A DNA stretch of 64,000 nucleotides from Blumeriella jaapii (taxonomy: Eukaryota; Ascomycota; Leotiomycetes; Helotiales; Drepanopezizaceae): the NCBI GenBank assembly GCA_009599575.1, contig VWND01000076.1, forward strand, positions 1 through 64,000. Reading direction: 5' to 3'. Positions within the stretch are counted from its first letter, which is position 1; the number at the start of each line of letters is the position of its first letter. Made by a program: the position numbers and the translations under genes. A model generated the notes under the pieces. That model was given only the letters and a program-made list of their open reading frames with translations. It did not search any database and was not told where the DNA came from. Of the stretch, positions 1 through 9,669 are shown piece by piece.

Positions 1-1848
1 CTGGGTTTTCTCAGAAACATCGTCCACAGCGATAAGAGCGGTCGCGGCGGTATTTCTCTGAAAGTAGTGATAATGAGTGCAACGCTTGACCTTGGGGGCA
101 TTGAAGCGTTCTTTGCAATCCCACAATCTCGGCCGAAGTACAAGCCAGGTAGAAACCATGGGAGAATTCTTGCTCCTCATATGTTGGAAGGCAAAGTTGA
201 TGACGATTTGGAGTCCGACCAGTCAATGTTATCGCTATCTAGCGAGACCTTTTCTTCCTGGGAAGGCTGCAGTGATTTCATTGAAGGAGACGACACAGCA
301 AAAAAAGCTGCTGATGCCTCGGAACATGATCCTGCGGCGGCGAGACACAGTTCAAAAAACTCACGCCCCGGAGCCCAATCCAGCGAGGAGACCAATGATC
401 CGGCCAATGCTTCTTCAGACACAAATGCGGACGCCGAACAAAACGGCGTTGCCGTCTTGTACGTGCGCGGGAGACAGTATGAGGTAGATGTTATCTACGA
501 AGTCAACCCATCCTCGGACTATCTTCACACGATACTACAGACAGTGCTGCTATTGCACGTAACAGAACCTCTTCCCGGCGACATTCTGGTCTTCCTTACT
601 GGCCAGGATGAAATAGAAAGCTTGCGAGCGGAACTTGAGAACCATGCCGGAAAGCTCGTCAAGACACAACCGCGAATGAAGGTGATGCCGCTCTATGGCG
701 CTCTATCAGCACAAGCACAACAAGAAGCCTTTGAGAAGGTGAAGAATAAATTTACTCGCAAAGTCGTTCTTGCCACAAACATCGCCGAGACTTCGGTAAC
801 CGTCTCTGGAGTCCGTTTTGTTGTGGATTGTGGCAAGTCCAAGGTCAAACAGTATCGCCCACGTCTGGGCATGGAGTCTCTCCTGTCAAAGCCGATATCC
901 CGGGTCTCAGCTATTCAACGAATGGGAAGAGCTGGTCGAGAAGCGAAAGGAAAGTGCTTCAGAGTCTACACTGAAGATGACTATCTCAAGCTCGACCAAG
1001 ACGAACTTCCGGAAATCCTACGGAGCGACGTGATTGAGGCTGTTCTTAAGATGAAGTCTCGTGGCGTCGCGAACATCTCCGAATTTCCCCTGATGGACTC
1101 ACCTGACCCCGTGGCAATCCAGAATGCCCTGAAACAATTGCACATGATGGGAGCTGTTGATGACGAAGGGGCTATCACACCGGTCGGAAAGAACATGGCT
1201 ACGTTCCCTCTGCCGGCTGCCTACGGCCGTGTTCTCATTGCAGCTGCTGAGCCACAAGCCGATGTTCTCCTGGAAGCCATAGACATCATCTCGTGTTTGA
1301 CGACGGACTCGGAAATTTTTATGCAGCCAAAGTCTGAAGAGGATCAGGAAAAGATCACAGAGGCTCGCAAAGACTTATTATCCCCGGATGGTGATATCGT
1401 CACGCTGCTTGCGGTGATTAGAAGATTCGCCTGCGAATCTACCGATAGCGGAGAATGGTGCCGACAACGAGTCTTGTCCACGCGAGCCATGAAGATGGCA
1501 GTGAAGATCCGCAAACAGCTTCGACAGATATGCTACCAGCATAAATTACTGAAAGAACTCCCGATTGAGCCCACGGTATTCGAGCCACTTCCTGCCGAGC
1601 GCATGGTTGTTCTGTTCAAAACGTTCTTGAAGGCATTTGCTGCCAAAACAGCACTGCTCGCTCCGGATGGGAGCTATGTCATGACTGTTGGGAGGCACCC
1701 GATTGCAATACATCCATCCAGCGTATTATATGGACAAAAAAAGAGTGAGGCCATCATGTTCCTAGATCATGTTTATACGGCAAAGAACTACGCCAAGAAA
1801 GTCAGTCCTGTCCAGGCCAATTGGATAGAAGAGGCATTTTCAATCTGA
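1..1848 (+). CDS. DHR2: DEAH-box RNA helicase, DHR2/DHX33-like (5' partial)
   Basis: The frame is open from base 1, so the gene begins left of the window and the ATP-binding motifs I and II are missing. Visible helicase signatures, in order: motif III MSATLD (about residue 25 of the visible part), the motif IV region DILVFLTGQDEIE, motif V ATNIAETSVTV, motif VI QRMGRAGR, then HA2/winged-helix and OB-fold regions ending in QANWIEEAFSI. DEAH helicases of this type remodel pre-rRNA; yeast Dhr2 acts in 18S maturation in the nucleolus. The C-terminal pattern GRHPIAIHPSS...EAIMFLDHVY fits the Dhr2/DHX33 branch better than the Prp helicases, but the ortholog name is an inference. Odd: about 100 acidic, Ser-rich residues (codons near 175-450) are inserted between the MSATL motif and the conserved VLYVRGRQYEVD strand. 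No intron is seen in this part. It is convergent with SEC9. Confidence 0.85.
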   Translation: MGFLRNIVHSDKSGRGGISLKVVIMSATLDLGGIEAFFAIPQSRPKYKPGRNHGRILAPHMLEGKVDDDLESDQSMLSLSSETFSSWEGCSDFIEGDDTAKKAADASEHDPAAARHSSKNSRPGAQSSEETNDPANASSDTNADAEQNGVAVLYVRGRQYEVDVIYEVNPSSDYLHTILQTVLLLHVTEPLPGDILVFLTGQDEIESLRAELENHAGKLVKTQPRMKVMPLYGALSAQAQQEAFEKVKNKFTRKVVLATNIAETSVTVSGVRFVVDCGKSKVKQYRPRLGMESLLSKPISRVSAIQRMGRAGREAKGKCFRVYTEDDYLKLDQDELPEILRSDVIEAVLKMKSRGVANISEFPLMDSPDPVAIQNALKQLHMMGAVDDEGAITPVGKNMATFPLPAAYGRVLIAAAEPQADVLLEAIDIISCLTTDSEIFMQPKSEEDQEKITEARKDLLSPDGDIVTLLAVIRRFACESTDSGEWCRQRVLSTRAMKMAVKIRKQLRQICYQHKLLKELPIEPTVFEPLPAERMVVLFKTFLKAFAAKTALLAPDGSYVMTVGRHPIAIHPSSVLYGQKKSEAIMFLDHVYTAKNYAKKVSPVQANWIEEAFSI

Positions 1849-2732
1849 AAACGGAACGCAAGCCGAGGAAACCAGACTGGGGCTGTTGGCAGCCTTCCGA
1901 TTGCATCTCTTCGATCCATGGAGTCGAATCACCACTAGATAGGTAGGTAGTAACCATAGTCGAGAATGTCAAACGACACCACTAAACAATCAGTACGTAC
2001 TGTACCAAATATTGCGATAACTTCTTTGCACAAAGTATTTGGTGTACCCGTTGGCAGTGCCTTCTTTCTGCTTCGCAAAAGGAGGTTCTAGGAGTGTACG
2101 GGAGATGCTGTGAGAAGCTTAATAGAAAGGCATTCATGCAAATAGATCCGGAGGGCGAAGATCACGATTTTGAGGACATCGAAGGCATCGACCACGATCT
2201 AGCTGTCCTAGTTCGAGGAGGAGAAGCTGCTGCTGCGTTCTTGATGCTCCCGATGCCACGCATTGAGTCGGAGGCACCGGAAATACGCCACCTAAAAATG
2301 TAAGGCAAGTCGATTTTTTCTGTAGAACGAAATTTGTTCTGGTCATTTGGGCTACACGGAGGACTGTGCGCCCAGATGGTGTTATTACCGTCAATGAAGA
2401 GACAAGCCTTACGACACAAAAATTAAGAGGCGTAGAACCAAGGAAATTTTGGCAAAGTAGCTGGACGAGATTTTTGCGTTTAGCTAACTGAGCTAGATCC
2501 CCCAGCACTTGTCGTTCGACCACGGAACGTGTAAGCTGTACACGAATGATGTCGATAAGAAGCTATCCAGATCAGACGAAATGATCACAAATCCCTGACC
2601 TAGACAGCCGTACATCGAGCTACGCAGCAATAAACACACGTCCGAATGTTTTTGAACTCAAATCGAATGGTCTTTCATTATGACTCCTACAATCCTGCAA
2701 ACCAAACGGTCACATACGCTCCTCATGTACAT
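1849..2732. other. Intergenic region between convergent DHR2-like and SEC9
   Basis: About 880 bases hold the 3' flanks of two convergent genes. The short open frames here (for example 2094-2303 +, 2134-2523 -) lack recognisable domains, family-like composition or splice signals. I see no gene. Confidence 0.6.
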
Positions 2733-4129
2733 TCAGTGGATCCGGTCCAACCTGGCTCTGTTCATCGCAATTTGATCGTCCACGCGATCGCTCTGCAGAT
2801 CTGTTAGATAATGATACGTAGGGGAGAGAGATCACGGCGAGATAATTTACCTTCTTGATGATGGCATCAATATGTTTGTTCTGCTCGTCTACCTCCTTTC
2901 CGGTAGCCCGTGCTAGGGCATTCAACCTCCCAGCAGCGTGACCCAAAGCATCCAAGTTACTATCGATTTCGTTTTCCATCTCATCATCCTCTGAGTCGGC
3001 CTCAAATTGATACTTGGATCTTTCCGCGAGACTGGCTTTGGTTTGAGGAGCGCGATAGCCCACATCTCCGGGTTGTAGTTCCTTGAATGCTCGTTCCATC
3101 CGCTGATGTGATCCGAATTCAGCCGCTCTAGTAGTGTCACGCTCCTCGCGATCCATGCGATGCTTTTCAATAATCTCCTGATCCCGTCCAGCACGGCGTG
3201 ACGATGCCGTAAAAGGGGTTAGAAACATGAACTGCAAACATACTCTTATTCAGAGTCTTCAATTCCTTCGCCTTCTCCTCGGCGATGCGGTTGTGACTGG
3301 CCGCCAAATCTAGGTTCTTTTCGGTGTTATGGATGCGTTCTCCCTGAGCGCCTAGCCTGGCCAGTGTTGCTCTACCAGTTTCTTCTGCCTGGGCAGCAAT
3401 GCGCAGAGCATTTCGTGTCAGCGAAACGTCCTCCTGCTTCATGAAGCGGATTTGCTGCTTAGTTGCAGCAACATCCTCTTCCTCTTCTTCCTCGGCCGTC
3501 AGCTGCCGACCCTCACCATATGCTCCGTACCCTCCACCTTGGCTGGAGGTTCCCGACTCGGCAGTGTAGCCGCCGCCTGGCCGCCCATTGCTTGGCGGTA
3601 AGGCACCTCGCTCAGCGTATCGATCCTTGGCCCCCCCAAAAAGAGCGTTTCGGTTGTCTTCTGTCGCTGTTGTATCACTACTGTTGGTTCTCCCTAATCC
3701 ACCGTAACCACCAGGACGAATCGATCCTGTGTCCCCGCCTGCTCCAGAGCCATCATATCGGTTGGCGCCGTACCCACCCCCACTGCCATACTTCTCGGCT
3801 CCATATGAAGGAGGGTTCGGGGACGGGCCGCGGTTGACTGCTGGAGGAGGCCCAGGCCTACCTACTCCTGGTCCGCCTGGACCGTTGGGCTGGGCGTAAT
3901 TCTGCCTCGTTTGCTGCTGGTACGGCGAAGCCCCGGAATGAGCAGCCGATCCCATGTTTGCATACTTGGTGTTATCTTGAGCATAGGGGTCGGCAGATTG
4001 TGCTTGCTGAGCGTATGGATTCGCGACTGCTGACGAGTTCTTGGACCGGCCACCAAAAAGTGCTGAGCGGCTGGAGTCCTCATCTCCTCCTCCATCGCCG
4101 CTTTTCTTCCCGAAGCCAAACTTCTTCAT
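2733..4129 (-). CDS. SEC9: Sec9 t-SNARE (SNAP-25 family), with an apparent frameshift
   Basis: Plasma-membrane Qbc-SNARE that pairs with Sso1/Snc in exocytosis. Exons on the minus strand: 4129-2851 and 2792-2733, with a 58-nt intron (2793-2850). The second of two possible acceptors keeps the frame and gives the family-typical KKSDRVDDQIAMN ending. The N-terminal half is Gly/Pro/Tyr-rich with repeated ALFGG motifs. The first SNARE helix lies at about residues 225-290 (zero-layer Gln in LGAQGERIHN), the second near the C-terminus (Gln in EVDEQNKHID). The signature SMFAVHVSNPFTAS is split between two frames at a C4T4 run (plus-strand 3211-3218). Removing one T restores one 445-residue frame, so the copy as written has a +1 insertion, probably an assembly error. 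It is divergent from the GTPase at 4928. Confidence 0.9.
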
Positions 4130-4927
4130 CGTGTCAGTTTTGGAAAAAGCAAGGACGGGTCGAAGATGCCGGAGCGAATGTGAGTGAGATCTGCCTAAGT
4201 GTGAAGGTTGAGGGATCTATGCCTCTGTAGGTAGGTAGGTAGGCAGGTAGGTATGTGAGGTTGTTGTATGATTTGGTCTTGCAGGTTGTGACAAGAGAAG
4301 GGCCGTAGAGGACAGTATTTATGCTCCGTTCGATCGTCTCGAGTCGAGGGAGGTTGAGGCTCTTCCGTAACAAATGCAGACGACTGGAGTTTCATGGACA
4401 CGCAAGAGGGGCGGGGCGGAGCGGGGCGTGGCGTGCCAAGATAGAGCCAAGACCACCGCACCACATCTGAGTGGAGCGAGTGCGAGTGGGGCCGCGCGGC
4501 TATTGGCCAATGAAACCCATGTTTCTCGCGGCAGGCATTCACAATGGATGACTAATAAGGTAGGTACGGCAAGCTGCTCGCCCGGTACTTGCCCGCGCCC
4601 TTTTCCATGCCTGACTCCTTCGACGTCTGACTACCTACATACTCGACACACAACATCTCATCTTCATCTCAACATCAGACCCTCTTGCTACACTCCCTCG
4701 AGCAAATTATCACTACAAATCGATTCAAGATGCTTTCCTAAATTTCTATCTACGAATGCCCTTACACAGGTCCCAGCTTGCCAGCACTCAGCCCTTAGTA
4801 CGAGATATCAAGATGACTTGCCTAAACTATCACAACTGCATACGGTCCCTATCGAAAGAAAAACCACACGCAACATAGTGACCCAGTCTTTTGAGATCGG
4901 CCGTCACTCTGCTGAGCGTTAAAGGAT
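4130..4927. promoter_or_regulatory. Divergent promoter region SEC9 / GTPBP1-like
   Basis: About 800 bases separate two head-to-head starts. A TAGG microsatellite lies at about 4228-4252, likely in the SEC9 leader. An inverted CCAAT pair, ATTGGCCAAT, lies at 4502-4511, roughly 370-420 bases from either start. The 182-codon frame 4374-4922 is Ser/Thr/His-rich, has no domain and overlaps these signals, so I treat it as leader sequence. Promoter function is inferred from position. Confidence 0.5.
4502..4511. promoter_or_regulatory. Palindromic CCAAT/ATTGG box
   Basis: ATTGGCCAAT reads as a CCAAT box on both strands, in the middle of a divergent promoter. CCAAT is the site of the fungal Hap2/3/5 (CBC) complex; binding here is an inference. 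Confidence 0.4.
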
Positions 4928-7904
4928 ATGGCTAGCATCTTCAGCTACGAGACAGAACCCACCCGGGTTTCTTCTCCATGGCTGACACCGTCCGATAGCC
5001 CTAGATCAACAATACCGCAGTCTAAAGGACAACCTTCGTCTGCAAGGCTCGAGGATCATGGCGTTACTCGACTCGAAGCCGAGCCCCAAGAAGGGCCCAC
5101 TGAGTACAAGCTTCACTTGCTGCTTAGACCAAGAAGACACTGTAGGGATAGCCTTTCTTTGCCATAGAGTTGAATTTTTTCCCTTCTTTTGGCTAGATAT
5201 CTCGTGAATGACGTTTCGTAGACAGCAGGTCTTCAACCGGATCAGCTACTTCGAGACCACAACAGGAGAGGCCGAAGTCCTCCAACCAAAGCCAGCAAAT
5301 ACCCAGGCCCCAGCCCAGCCTCCTCGACCCCCTCGAGATCAAGACAGCACCGCTTAGACCAGCTCACTACCCAGTTGTTATGGCGTATGAAGCAATCATC
5401 TCCGTGTCATGACTTCTCCACCACGGAACTTGTCCTTCCCAAGTTACTTGAAGCGACAGAATGTCTCGAGGAGCCATTGAAACCATCCAAATTACTTGCT
5501 GGGTTAGAGCAATCACGAGGAGCTCTCTATGGTCAGTGCCAGTGTCAATTCCCTATTCTCCGGTTGTTCCAGGCCCAGCTTTAGGAGTGGAGTACTTCTC
5601 GGTCCTGCAAAGACGATAGTTTTGCTGACTTCCTGGTGTAGAGATTGGAGTGTCTGACAATGGGACCTTTGTGGGATTGACTGAGGATGAGATGGACGAA
5701 AGCCTTAGAAATTTGCGCGTTATGGCTGCTAGTCTTGGCTGCAATGTCGAAATCATCAGAATGGTCGTTGTTGGTGATTGCGAATGGCAAGAGACTTCAA
5801 TTCCTTCCTTTGGGCCAGGTACCCTACCTTCGAATCCATCGGAAACACTTCCTTCGGGATCAAATTTATCAACAACCAATTCCCAAACACTCCATCGCCA
5901 AGCCAAGCTCTGGGTCGCCGAGGCTCTGATTACTCCAAATTTGGGTCCTCGGGAACAGTATGCGCATGCCAGGACAGGACTAAGGGCTGAAATGCGCCAC
6001 AGCATTCCGAGTCCTGTTAAATCAGAAAATTCACTGGCCCAGAACCCAGAACGAGAGTACGAAGCAACTGAGCAGTTACGGATTACCCTGACAGGCCCCA
6101 CAACTTCTGGAAAGTCGAGTCTGCTTGGCACGCTTTCTACAGCAACTTTGGACAACGGCAGAGGAAAGAGTCGATTGAGTTTACTCAAGCACAGACACGA
6201 AATTGCTTCAGGCGTCACGAGCTCCGTAGCTCAGGAGCTCATCGGTTATAAAGACTCGGATGTCGTCAATTACGCATCCGGGAACGTGACTTCTTGGACA
6301 GACATACATTTTTCTTCTAAAGGCGGTCGCTTAGTCTTGGTCGCCGATTCCCCTGGACAACCTCGCTATCGTAGAGGTATCGTTAGGGGTCTTATAGGAT
6401 GGGTTCCCCACTGGATCGTCTTGTGCATCGACGGGAGTACCGGTGGGACGGCCCCTTCCCGAGACCCAATTGGTGTGGATCTTGCAAAGGCACATTTAGA
6501 GCTGGCTTTGAAGCTCGAGAAACCATTGACAGTGGTCATCACCAAACTTGATCTCGCATCCAAGACGAGTCTCAGATTGACTCTCAGTAAGATACTGTCC
6601 ATCGTAAAATCCACTGGCCGAGTACCTTCTATCCTTCCTCCGGACCGGGCCAGTAACATTAAAGAATCCGATCTCAACACCATCCCTCCTAGTAAGTAGC
6701 TTCTAAAATCTTGCCAAGAGCTGCCTATCTGAAAACTATTCTGCTTTCTTCGGTGATGCTCGGCTAATGCGACTCAGATAGTAACGTCCGGGAACTTCTT
6801 GACACATTGAACAAGGCTGAAGATCCTACCTCGATTGTCCCAATTGTCATGACAAGTGCTGCTAAGGGTACAGGCATCCCATGCATACACGCTCTACTGC
6901 AGAGTCTTCCGATATTGCCTACTCCTGCTGCGCAGAATCTCCTTGGTCCAGCTCTCAATCCAGAACAGCCTGCTTGTCTCTTTCACATTGAGGACGTTTT
7001 CGAGTTACCCGCCTCCCGAGAGACGGTGGCTTCTAATCAGTCTCAAGACACAGGAATGGTAGTCGCTGGGCATCTGCGTTTTGGTAATTTCTCCGTCGGC
7101 GATACAGTGGTCCTCGGCCCGTTTCCTGTAGACAATGGAAACGAATCCCCACCGCCTCACACAAGTCTTTCTCCCAACAGCTTCGGACATATGCATTCGC
7201 AACATCCCACAGTGGCATCAAGTCGGATGGTATTTCATAACAATGGTTTAGCCTCGGTGGCGAAAAGGGAATGGCACAATGCGCGTATCGTCAGCTTGAG
7301 AAACCTGCGCTTGCCGGTTCACACACTAGAGGCTGGTCAGGTCGGTACTGTTGGTATCGTCTTCGACATGTCGGTAGAGGAGGCATCTGATGTTCTTCCT
7401 GGGGGCAGTCGATCCTCACCACGACGTGTGCGAAAAGGGCAGGTTATGGCTATCCCCAGTCGCCACATGGTCGAAACAAGACAAGCTATGCAAGCTGCCA
7501 GTGGACTCACTGCATCGTTCGAAGACAGCGACATCACTTCGGTCACACCTGGAAGCTTGGTTGTTGTGTACATTGCTAGTGTTCGAGCAGCTGCCAGAGT
7601 CGTGAAGCTGAAAGCGCATGACAACCGTGACTCGGGGGCTGGCCCCCAGGAGGAAGAACTGGATGGCGTTTTTGGTCTCGAGGACCAAGAGCACGCAGAA
7701 CCAGAACCAGTCGTATTTGGGATAGATGGGATTATAGATGTCACGTTCAAGCTTCTGACGAGCCGTGAGTGGATCGAGGTGGGAGAGCAAGTATTGGTTA
7801 TGCCCGGGGGAGGACATGGCTTGTACTATGGGTCTGAAAGAGGGGAGAAGGGTGTAGCCGGTCTTGAGGGCTTTGCCGGTAGGATTGTAGAAGTGATAGA
7901 CTGA
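4928..7904 (+). CDS. GTP-binding protein, GTPBP1/GTPBP2 (AGP-1) family
   Basis: Four exons: 4928-5141, 5226-5531, 5642-6691 and 6778-7904, total 2697 nt, 898 residues. Phases agree at every junction. The G domain is an EF-Tu-type translational GTPase: P-loop GPTTSGKS at about residue 322, G3 DSPG in VLVADSPGQPRYRRG, G4 TKLD, and a G5-like SAAKG after the last intron. Domain II/III beta-barrel sequence follows (AGHLRFGNFSVGDTVVLGPF) and the protein ends EVID. In animals GTPBP1/2 act in ribosome rescue and mRNA turnover; the fungal role is not established. The N-terminus (MASIFSYETEPTRVSSPW, then RLEAEPQEGPTEYKL) matches the usual start of the fungal family. The first intron uses the less common donor GTAGGG; the other donors are GTCAGT and GTAAGT. 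It converges on EMC6. Confidence 0.88.
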
Positions 7905-8194
7905 GAGGTTGCTGGGCAGAAGCACATGTCTACTTTTTCGTTCCAAGAAATCGCCCCCAATACCAGAATCGAGTTGGTTGAAGCGTTCATCTGGAAGGCT
8001 GTGTGAGGCATGCACATTCTCCACCTGGGACATGCAACTTCCATCTATTCCTGCGCCAGATGTACAGGCAGCCGTGAAAGTCCGTCTTGCCGCCTTCTTC
8101 GGCCAATGCTGCTGCCCATCTTTATCTTTCACAACGGAGCCGAGTACGATGTTGCGTGTTCGTCCCGCTTGACATCTTCTTCCACAATCCCTCC

Positions 8195-8728
8195 CTACGC
8201 CCTCACGAGTCCATAAAACAAGGTCCACGTCAAAACGAAGCCGCTCAGCCCTTCCATCAAGCCTCCCGTCCAAAGCTCTAAGCCCCCCCTGAAGTACACC
8301 TCGATCCCTGATGCGCCTGCAGACCCTGCCAGCTTGTCAATAGCCGGCCGGACGCGGAAGGCATATACGAGCGCAGAGGTGAGCAGCGTGAAGAAGACGT
8401 AAAATAGGAAGCCGGGGTAGGACTCGAGACCCAGGATGCCGGCGCCGACGCCGAAGAGGGAAGCTGTCAGATTGCGGAGGGTTGTAAGAGTCTGTGGTTG
8501 AGAACAAGATGCGTTATTAGCGATGGGATTGGTAGTGGGTCGGAAGCTGATGCGAAGGTTGACGGCGCGGCTATGAGCGTGAGGTGAGGTCTGATGAAAA
8601 AGAAGCCATGGGGGGGCACACGGTGATCACCGTGACGATGCGACAGCAACGGTGGGACGCACCTTGGTGTTGTGAATGACCGATTCCTGCACAATGGGAC
8701 TGATCTGGAGCTCGCGTTCTGTCGGCAT
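8195..8728 (-). CDS. EMC6: ER membrane protein complex subunit 6
   Basis: Small two-exon gene: 8728-8663 and 8491-8195, with a 171-nt intron (8492-8662; donor GTGCGT, acceptor CACAG). The product has 120 residues, about the normal size for EMC6. It starts MPTERELQISPIVQESVIHN, then the conserved NLTASLFGVGAGILGL turn into hydrophobic segments (YPGFLFYVFFTLLTSALVYAF, shown in part), and ends GGLMEGLSGFVLTWTLFYGL. The EMC inserts transmembrane segments into the ER membrane, and subunit 6 is part of its membrane core. Most reading frames over this locus are misleading because exon 1 has only 22 codons. Its 3' end lies 290 bases from the convergent GTPase stop. The assignment rests on the AGILGL motif, topology and size. 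Confidence 0.85.
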
Positions 8729-9669
8729 GATGGCGGGTGGTCGCGCAGACGGGTGGTCGCGCAGACGTGGTGGTGAGGGTATTCGGATTCGCTCGACACG
8801 GTCAAGCCGCTTGAAGTTTGAATCCTCAGGCTGAACGAAGATTGATTGCCTCATTGCCTCAGGCCTCCATCTGTACGGCACTGTGTGTTCTGTACTGGAG
8901 CTTCGCTTGCCATCAGAATCACAACAAACAAACAAACAAACAATGTCTCCCATCATGTTCTTGGTGCATCTTCCACGCCCATCTCAAAACACTGTACCCT
9001 GTACAGTATGTCCCGTACGGTACTGTATTATAGCTCAAGGATCGTGAGAGATGAAGCCATAGCCGAGAGAGCAGCGAGCAGCGAGCAGCGAGCCCGGCGT
9101 TGGCTTGGGAACAATGTCCGGAACTGCTTGGGATTTGGTAAAGACCAGCTGGGATACCGTCGTCCATAAGGTAGGTCGTACGGTAGCATTTATAATGTGG
9201 AATCTGCAGCCAAAAAAAACCCACGAGCTCTCTCTCTCGTCGGCCACGGAGTCGGCCACGGACACGGACACGGTAGCTAACGATACGGACCTACCGCACC
9301 CGGTCTAGATCTCTCCTACACCACACACTTCCTGATCCTACCTGACCTCACCGTCCCTTTCTTTGGCTCTCTCTCTCTCTCTCTCTCTCATTCTCTCTCT
9401 CTCTCTCCCCCCCTCTCCCCCTCGCTCTCTTTCTTTTCTTCCTTCTCTCGGTTCGCGACAACACCGCCGTCCCTGCGTGTACGGTGATACGGTCAAGTAC
9501 AGGACAGTACCAGTCCGGCCTCCGCTCTTCTGCTCCTCTCCTCGTTGCTCTCACATCCACACGACTCTTGCGGTTCCTCCTCAGCGTCGCGCTTCGATCG
9601 GAATGGGCGTCCGCCATTTCCACGTTCATTGCCATCTCCAGTAGCACGCCGTTCGGTCTCGATCCATCT
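8729..9669. promoter_or_regulatory. Divergent upstream region EMC6 / Inp2-like, with CT tract
   Basis: About 940 bases between two head-to-head genes. It holds a TACTGTAC-family cluster near 8995-9035 (including TACGGTACTGTA), an AGCAGCG repeat near 9069-9090, a GGCCACGGACACGG repeat near 9241-9275, and a pyrimidine tract (CT)n at 9367-9415. CT tracts just upstream of start codons are common in fungal promoters and leaders. No separate gene is supported. Confidence 0.5.
9367..9415. repeat. (CT)n pyrimidine tract
   Basis: Nearly perfect CT dinucleotides run into a C-rich stretch about 260 bases before the start of the Inp2-like gene. Likely core-promoter or leader sequence. Confidence 0.8.

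Noticed and set aside
8467..8956. 100-codon minus-strand frames over EMC6
   Set aside because: They read through the EMC6 intron in the wrong frame; the spliced EMC6 model explains the locus.
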